DNA of 12,385 nt, from positions 1 through 12,385 of the forward strand of contig JASHRR010000426.1 of assembly GCA_030037185.1 (NCBI GenBank), given 5' to 3'. Below the pieces are notes generated by a model. The model saw only the letters and a list, made by a program, of their open reading frames with translations, searched no databases and was not told the origin of the DNA. The first letter of the stretch is position 1, and each line of letters begins with the position of its first letter. Made by a program: the position numbers and the translations under genes. This document shows, piece after piece, positions 8,075-12,385 of this stretch. Source of the DNA: Xanthobacteraceae bacterium. GTDB taxonomy: Bacteria; Pseudomonadota; Alphaproteobacteria; Rhizobiales; Xanthobacteraceae.

Positions 8075-8989
8075 TCATGAGGTGTCGATCCGGATCTTCG
8101 CCGGAAGTGGCGTCGGGCGATGCTTAGGCTGTTGCCCAGCAAAGAAGAGCTCGATGATGCGCATGCGACTGCCGCAGCATGGGCAGGGATGCTCTGGCGC
8201 TTTGGGCTCTTCAGGTTTTGTGGTGGCGGCCTTGATGGCGTCGATCGGGATGAGTGGAACTGCGAGCAGCTCGCGGATACGCGCGATGTTGTTAGCGCGG
8301 GTTGGGCTGGTCAGCAGGCCATAGTAACGGATGCGGTCGAAGCCCTGCGGCAACACATGCATCAGGAAGCGGCGGATGAACTCGTGGGTATCGAGCGTCA
8401 TCACCCCGTATCACTCCCGACCTTCGAGGCGGTAATTCTTCCATTTGAAAGTGACGCCCTTGTCATTGAGCGCCACGAGGCGGCGGTTGGAGATGGCGAC
8501 GCGATGGGTAAACTTCCGCGGGTCCCCCGAATGGGCGTTTGCTGTAGACCACCCAGTCACGGTTACCCAGCGGCGCCAAATAGGCCGCGAAGGCTCGCGC
8601 ATTGGTGAGTGCGGCGTGCTTTCCGAAGAAATGCAGCTGTCCTGCACATTGAGCGGCGGCGAGCTTCTGCAGGACCAGCCTGCGGAACAGGCGCGAGAGC
8701 ACGCGCACGGGGAGGAAGAAGCCGGGCCGCAAGCGATCCAGCGCTCACCATCGAGCGATAGGCCGCCGCCCGGCACGATCATGTGGGCATGCGGATGGCG
8801 GGTGAGTCCCGACCCCCAGGTGTGGAGGACGGAAAGGGCGCCGATGCGGGCGCCGAGATGCTTGGGATCGACTGCGATGGTGATGAGGGTCTCGGCGGAA
8901 GCCTTGAACAGGATGTCGTAGATCGCGGCCTTGTTCTGATAGGCGATGTCAGCGATTTGCGCCGGCAGCGAAAACACGACGTGGAAGTA
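8075..8989 (-). pseudogene. IS91-family (HUH, Y2) transposase pseudogene
   Basis: Read on the minus strand, three segments belong to one protein. The first runs from YFHVVFSLPAQIAD to DGERWIAC and includes the HUH metal-binding box HPHAHMIVPGGG. The second, in another frame (8518-8730), runs from RPGFFLPVRVLSRLF to SKRPFGGPAE. The third runs from FTHRVAISNRRLVALNDKG to the C-terminal zinc-ribbon-like CPCCGSRM. Damage seen: the N-terminal part with its cysteine-rich region is missing; one base is lost near 8728-8731; a short deletion near 8518 removes the stretch that in relatives reads roughly LAYLSRY, and so both catalytic tyrosines; and an in-frame TGA stands at 8411-8413, probably from CGA. 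After this stop the frame resumes with VMTLDTHEFIRRFLMHVLPQGF and ends at 8075. The family acts by rolling-circle transposition; this copy cannot. Confidence 0.88.
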
Positions 8990-9021
8990 GGTCGCAAATG
9001 TTGTACAGAACATTTGCGACC
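8990..9021. repeat. Perfect 13-bp inverted repeat at the integrase/transposase fusion point
   Basis: GGTCGCAAATGTT (8990-9002), a 6-base spacer GTACAG, then AACATTTGCGACC (9009-9021). On the minus strand, 9 bases of one arm (9013-9021) belong to the integrase codons for Gly-Arg-Lys, and the transposase frame resumes at 8989, just after the other arm. The extra copy is therefore an inverted duplication at the deletion junction. Confidence 0.9.
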
Positions 9022-9503
9022 CTTGCCTTGTTCGATGCGCAACATCATGCGTTTCGAATCGATATCGGAGACCTTCAGTGAGGCAACCTCGGAGACTCTC
9101 AGCCCAGCGCCATAGGCGACACTGAACGCCGCCTTGTATTTGATGCCCGGCGCCGCCTCCAGAAAACGCGCCACCTCATCAGGGCTTAGGATAACCGGGG
9201 CTTTGCGCGGCTTATGTATGATCGACAGGTGCCTGCTGAGGTCGGGACGATCAAGCGTCACCCTGAAAAAGAACCGCAGTGCCGAGATTGTGCTGTTGAT
9301 CTTGGGAACGCTGGCGCCGCTCGACGTCAGATGCAACTGAAAGCCGCGTACATCCTCCGGTTTGGCTGTATCGGGCGCTTGAGGTAATTTGCGAAGTCCT
9401 TGACCTGTCGCACATAGTCATGTTGGTTTTCTGCGCGAACTTGCGGATCGTCATGTCCTCGATCATGCGCCGACGCAACGGGGCTGATAGCTTGCTCGGT
9501 CAC
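9013..9503 (-). pseudogene. Tyrosine integrase/recombinase pseudogene (N-terminal half)
   Basis: The minus strand starts at GTG 9503 with AGGAG at about 9511-9515 (MTEQAISP). The protein then needs three frame changes: an extra C in a C4 run (9480-9483), a lost base near 9423-9432, and another near 9360-9380. The readable pieces are RRRMIEDMTIRKFA, QHDYVRQVKDFA, then LHLTSSGASVPKINSTISALRFFF (a SAM-like DNA-binding N-domain) and the start of the catalytic domain with AYGAGLRVSEVASLKVSDID, which holds the first catalytic Arg. The frame ends at GKGRK. The remaining catalytic residues (HxxR and the Tyr nucleophile) are deleted together with the start of the transposase. It is a companion gene of IS91-like elements in Rhizobiales and is non-functional here. 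Confidence 0.85.
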
Positions 9504-9626
9504 GGGGCTGCTCCTGTTTTGAGTAAGGTTGCTAACCCCTCATCTCAAGACAGGACGCACCCATCCGCTACATCATGATCATGCTCGAGGCGGCGCCCGC
9601 GCCACTCCTACCGCGCCAGCGGTCTA

Positions 9627-9736
9627 GTCCGTTGGCCCAAGGCTGCCGACTTGGGCGATGCAGCAAAGTCGTCAGCTTATCTGGGGTACGCCGGACGTGC
9701 TGCCAACGTAGTCGCAAGGTCGGCCCTTGACCCAAC
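9627..9736 (+). repeat. Dispersed intergenic repeat, copy C
   Basis: It runs from GTCCGTTGGCCCAAGGCTGC to GGTCGGCCCTTGACCC and closely matches copy D (shared TTGGCCCAAGGCTGCCGACT, GTCGTCAGCTT and TGCCAAC). It lies in the roughly 310-base gap between the integrase pseudogene and the Bug gene; the rest of that gap shows nothing further that I recognise. Confidence 0.8.
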
Positions 9737-9816
9737 TCTGTCATCAGTGCGCCTGGGGAAACCTTGCTCTCCTTCAGTATCGCTAACGTCGGTCCCGCAT
9801 TCGTCGTCGTTCTCCG

Positions 9817-10797
9817 TCATCTTGGACGGATACCCGTCATCTCGACGATCTTTCGCAAGTTGATGACATCGTCAGCGATCCTCTGCGACATCGCCTCCGA
9901 CGACCCCGGCTCCGCCTCAAACCCTTGCTCGGCCAGCAAGGCCTTCACCTTGGGTGAGGCCAGCACGTTCCGCATTTCGGCATTCAGCCGCGATACGATG
10001 GCAGCGGGTGCGCCGGCAGGAGCTGCAAATCCCATCCACAGCAAGAGTCGCAACGCCGGCATGCCTTGCTCGGTAAACGTGGGCACCTGACGCAGCGCCT
10101 CGACCCGGCGTGTGCTAGTGACCGCCAGCGCACGTATCTTTCCTTCCCTGATAAGCGGGACAGTTGGCGCCAAAGTCGCAAATTGCATGTCGATACGTTC
10201 GCCCACGAGATCGAGAACGGCTTGCGCGGTGCTGCGATAAGTAATCTGATTGAACGTCACGCCGGCGAGCGAACTGAACCAGGCGCTCGCGAGATAGGCG
10301 AGAGACTCGGTGCCGAACGTACCGTTCCTGATCTCCCCGGGCTTCGCCTTGGCCAGTCCCACGAGTTCATCGACGTTGTTTGCGGGAAGACCGGATTTGA
10401 CCGCGAGCACGTATGGGGAGCTCCCGATCAGGCAGATCGCAGAGAACGACTTCACGGGGTCGTACGGCAGGGCGGGACCGACGGTTGCCGAGACCGCGTT
10501 GGTGCTCGTCGTGACCAGACCCAGCGTATAGCCATCGGGCGACGACCGCGCCAGGTTTTGGACGGCGATGCGGCCGCTGGCACCGGGCTGGTTTTCGATG
10601 ATTAAACGGCGCCCTAGCCGTTGGCCAAGCTCCTCGCCGACGATGCGGGTCAAAATGTCCGACGCGCTGCCGGCGGGGCCTGGCACGATGATTCGGATGG
10701 GTCGGGCCGGCCAAGCCGAATCCTCCGCGGCGATCGAGGCCCCGAGGGCAGCCGCCAGCATCATCCCCATTGCCGAGGCCGTGAACAGCGCGCGCAT
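9817..10797 (-). CDS. Second Bug/TctC-family substrate-binding protein
   Basis: A 326-residue protein from ATG 10797, with GGGAGA at about 10805-10810. The open frame continues upstream to 10998, but that would overlap the amidohydrolase gene and precede an obvious signal peptide. Residues 1-24 (MRALFTASAMGMMLAAALGA, then SIAA) form a Sec-type signal, so the mature protein is periplasmic. Family marks follow: ARPIRIIVPGPAGSASD (31-47, a variant of PPGGGTD), ENQPGASG, SSPDGYTL, YDPVKSFSAI, ITYRSTAQ and the late QVPTFTEQGMPALR. The ligand is unknown, and the altered glycine loop suggests it differs from that of the protein at 5929. The gene begins 32 bases after the amidohydrolase stop on the same strand, so the two are probably one operon and the ligand may be related to that enzyme's substrate. 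No TctA/TctB genes are present. Confidence 0.88.
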   Translation of the reverse strand: MRALFTASAMGMMLAAALGASIAAEDSAWPARPIRIIVPGPAGSASDILTRIVGEELGQRLGRRLIIENQPGASGRIAVQNLARSSPDGYTLGLVTTSTNAVSATVGPALPYDPVKSFSAICLIGSSPYVLAVKSGLPANNVDELVGLAKAKPGEIRNGTFGTESLAYLASAWFSSLAGVTFNQITYRSTAQAVLDLVGERIDMQFATLAPTVPLIREGKIRALAVTSTRRVEALRQVPTFTEQGMPALRLLLWMGFAAPAGAPAAIVSRLNAEMRNVLASPKVKALLAEQGFEAEPGSSEAMSQRIADDVINLRKIVEMTGIRPR

Positions 10798-10829
10798 CAC
10801 GACTTCTCCCAATTTCCGATGAGCAGTCC

Positions 10830-11792
10830 TCAGATCTTGAGGAGCCTCTTCGCATTGTCGCAAAATACCTTTCGCTCGTCCGCCGCGCTGAGATTCAACT
10901 GCCGGATCAGCTCGACGCCTGCACGCTTGAGCGAGGTCAACGGCGGCGCATCGGTCCCGAAGATGAAGCGATCCGCACCTACCGTTTCGAGCGCGCATCG
11001 TGCGGCAGGCACGTGGTGGCTCGTGGACTCCAGATACATCATCTTCAAATAATCGCTCGGACGATGGCGGATGAGCATTGGCTCGTAGGATCCTAGGAAA
11101 AACGCCTCCTCCTGCAGTTCATAAGCGTAGTCCATGCGACCGATCATCTCGCAGATTCCGCCGCCGAGATGTGTCCCCACCAGTTTGAGCTTCGGGAATC
11201 TTTCGAAGACACCCCGCACGATCAGACGGGCAATTGCCAACGCTCCGTCCATTGGTCGGCCAACGCTCGATGCGAGGCGGTAATCGCGCATCCGTTCTTC
11301 TCCAAAGCCGACGGAGGGAGGGTGGACCACGACCGGAACATCAAGCTCGGTCGCCAATTGGAAGAACGGCATTGCATCGTCGTCGTCCGGGTAATGCCCT
11401 TGCAAGCTTGAGGTGATCCACGCGCCCTTGAGGCCGTCTTCCTTGACCGCGCGTTCGAACTCGCGAAGAAAGCGGTCCCCGCCGAATATCACGGTCGATG
11501 CAAATCCATAAATGAAATCGTACTTTTCCTGCTGGGAAGCAACGTAGCGATTATGTCTCTTGACCAGATCTAGCTGGTGATCGGCGTCCAACTCGCGCAG
11601 GACGTGCAGCGGATTGCTAATGACAGTGGCATCGACGCCGCCGTCCTCCTGCGCCTTAATCACGTTTTCCATCGTGTGAGGCTGGGGCCGTCCCCAGTTT
11701 GAAGATGTGACCACCTTGTGATGGAAATCGGAGTTAACGAACGCGGCGTCGTCCATCGGCGCAAACGCGTGCGTATGAAAATCGATGATCAC
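10830..11792 (-). CDS. Metal-dependent amidohydrolase (amidohydrolase 2 / ACMSD-like family)
   Basis: The protein is 320 residues when read from GTG 11792, which has a very strong ribosome site and puts the usual family N-terminus (MIIDFHTHAF) at residue 1. An upstream ATG at 11819 (with GAGG at about 11826-11829) is possible and would add 9 residues. The still longer frame to 11963 has no support. Metal-site residues are visible in order: His6 and His8 (DFHTH), His157 (VVVHPP), His208 (GTHLGGG) and Asp281 (FGTDAPP). The C-terminus DNAKRLLKI is typical. The known family (PF04909) includes decarboxylases such as amino-carboxymuconate-semialdehyde decarboxylase, gamma-resorcylate decarboxylase and related hydrolases, acting on cyclic or aromatic-derived acids in the cytoplasm. 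Which reaction it performs cannot be told from sequence alone. It is the first gene of an operon with the Bug gene at 9817. Confidence 0.88.
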   Translation of the reverse strand: MIIDFHTHAFAPMDDAAFVNSDFHHKVVTSSNWGRPQPHTMENVIKAQEDGGVDATVISNPLHVLRELDADHQLDLVKRHNRYVASQQEKYDFIYGFASTVIFGGDRFLREFERAVKEDGLKGAWITSSLQGHYPDDDDAMPFFQLATELDVPVVVHPPSVGFGEERMRDYRLASSVGRPMDGALAIARLIVRGVFERFPKLKLVGTHLGGGICEMIGRMDYAYELQEEAFFLGSYEPMLIRHRPSDYLKMMYLESTSHHVPAARCALETVGADRFIFGTDAPPLTSLKRAGVELIRQLNLSAADERKVFCDNAKRLLKI

Positions 11793-11798
11793 GGCTTG

Positions 11799-11805
11799 CC
11801 TCCCC
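11799..11805 (-). promoter_or_regulatory. Strong ribosome binding site for the GTG start at 11792
   Basis: On the minus strand GGGGAGG stands 6 bases before GTG 11792. It supports this start over ATG 11819, although both are possible. Confidence 0.6.
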
Positions 11806-11819
11806 TGAAGTTGGTGCAT

Positions 11820-12124
11820 TTTATCCTCGCACGGTGGGCATCGTACGTAGCGAGGGCGGGCGGTGCAGCCGCCGTATTCCAATCGGAAATGACATCGGCG
11901 ACGGACGGCGACCCACGTCCCAAAGATAGAGCAGCCGCTCGTCCGGGGTACAAGGGCCTGCATGACGCGACCAGTCTATTACTGCCCTCTCGGGAAGGTT
12001 GAAGCCACGCCTCCATAGCTTCAGGACTTCGGAGCGAAGTGCGTGATCCGGTTGGCCTGCGACCGCGAGGTCAAGAAATTTCCTCACTACGGTCGCAGCG
12101 CGCTCACGCTGCAGCAGCGTACCT
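11820..12124. other. Upstream region of the amidohydrolase operon, no gene supported
   Basis: About 300 bases that should contain the operon promoter (minus strand). I could not identify convincing promoter boxes or an operator. A small palindrome, ACGCTG-CAG-CAGCGT, lies near 12107-12121. Open frames on both strands here have no domain I recognise. Confidence 0.4.
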
Positions 12125-12227
12125 GGTCCGTTTTGGCCCAAGGCTGCCGACTTGGAGCGTTGCAGCAAGTCGTCAGCTTTCTTGGATACACCGGTCGTCA
12201 TGCCAACCTTCTCGCAACGGCAGCCCG
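12125..12227 (+). repeat. Dispersed intergenic repeat, copy D
   Basis: It runs from GGTCCGTTTTGGCCCAAGGC through GTCGTCAGCTTTCTTGGA to CGGCAGCCCG and is the nearest relative of copy C. Same orientation as the other four copies. Confidence 0.78.
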
Positions 12228-12385
12228 TGTCGAGTGGCCCGGAGGACTTTCACCTCCGGGCTCTCCCAGGTAGGGTCGAGGACTGGCGCGCCGGTTTAGG
12301 TCGAAGTTTGTTTTCACGGTTTCTCGCCCTTTCGTTTGCGAGTGTCACACTATCTCGACCGTGCCACGTTTCCAGCCCCCGCCAC
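12228..12385 (-). other. Strong hairpin and possible fragment of a group II intron 5' region
   Basis: A 9-bp perfect stem, GCCCGGAGG (12237-12245) and CCTCCGGGC (12253-12261), closes a 7-base loop. On the minus strand the loop region reads GGAGGTGAAAGTCCTCC, and upstream of it are GCGAGAAACCGTGAAAAC and GACCTAAACCGGCGCG. Stem-loops with a GTGAAAGT loop and such purine-rich stretches remind me of domain I of bacterial group II introns. No reverse transcriptase/maturase ORF follows within the window, so at best this is a truncated 5' piece. No protein-coding frame is supported here. Confidence 0.3.

Larger units (their letters stand above)
8075..9503 (-). mobile_element. Remnant of an IS91-type element with an integrase gene
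   Basis: Two adjacent pseudogenes on the minus strand, a tyrosine integrase followed by an IS91-family transposase, form the gene pair commonly seen in rhizobial IS91-like elements. An internal deletion fuses them. The element is inactive: neither protein can be made whole, and catalytic residues are lost from both. The given span is only the coding core. The true left end may be the hairpin at 7719-7781. The right end is not identified, but it must lie before the repeat at 9627 if that repeat belongs to the host DNA. Confidence 0.8.

Noticed and set aside
7813..8127. 104-codon plus-strand open frame beside the IS91 remnant
   Set aside because: Low-complexity Arg/Ser/Gly composition, overlaps the transposase end in antisense, no homology recognised.
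8990..9021. Reading the junction palindrome as a LexA or other repressor operator
   Set aside because: It does not match the rhizobial GTTC-N7-GTTC SOS box, and it lies inside pseudogene sequence rather than before a gene.
10798..10998. N-terminal extension of the second Bug protein
   Set aside because: It overlaps the amidohydrolase coding region in another frame and precedes a clear signal peptide with its own ribosome site.
11821..12201. 126-codon minus-strand open frame upstream of the amidohydrolase
   Set aside because: Its first third is repeat D translated, and the rest has no recognisable domain or good start signal.

Overview
The window is about 12.4 kb of GC-rich DNA. It looks like an accessory, catabolic-type region from a Rhizobiales alphaproteobacterium, with Bradyrhizobium, Rhodopseudomonas or a relative as the best guess. 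This rests on codon and GC character, several orphan periplasmic binding proteins (Bug/TctC and ABC types), an IS91-type element paired with a tyrosine integrase, and short dispersed repeats of a kind familiar in rhizobial genomes. No rRNA, tRNA or CRISPR was seen. The assignment is by recognition only; no search was run.

Layout. Positions 1-270 (minus strand) hold the start of a protein resembling the N-terminal region of ankyrin-repeat proteins; it runs off the window. Positions 684-4513 hold two tandem, clearly paralogous serine hydrolases of the class C beta-lactamase fold. The upstream copy keeps its catalytic domain, but its C-terminal tail is broken by two frame changes. The second copy is intact. 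Convergent to it, 4669-5640 (minus) encodes an orphan ABC-type substrate-binding protein. Divergent from that, 5929-7696 is a two-gene plus-strand operon: a Bug/TctC binding protein and a class II aldolase/adducin-family protein.

Positions 7719-9503 are an eroded mobile element on the minus strand. It comprises a long near-perfect hairpin, an IS91-family transposase pseudogene that has lost its two catalytic tyrosines, and a tyrosine-integrase pseudogene. The two are fused by an internal deletion whose junction carries a perfect 13-bp inverted repeat. Positions 9817-11792 (minus) form a second small catabolic operon: a metal-dependent amidohydrolase (GTG start) followed by a second Bug/TctC binding protein.

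Five diverged copies of one dispersed repeat of about 100 bp (2557, 4521, 5729, 9627, 12125) lie between genes, all in the same orientation although the genes change strand. The right edge (12228-12385) has a strong hairpin and sequence that, on the minus strand, resembles the 5' part of a group II intron RNA; this is tentative.

Functionally, the window suggests uptake and breakdown of small organic acids or related compounds: three exported binding proteins, none with its own permease here, beside an aldolase, an amidohydrolase and two esterase/peptidase-like serine hydrolases. No new defence or other named system is evident. The most unusual signals are the junction palindrome, the repeat placement and the partly decayed paralogue pair.
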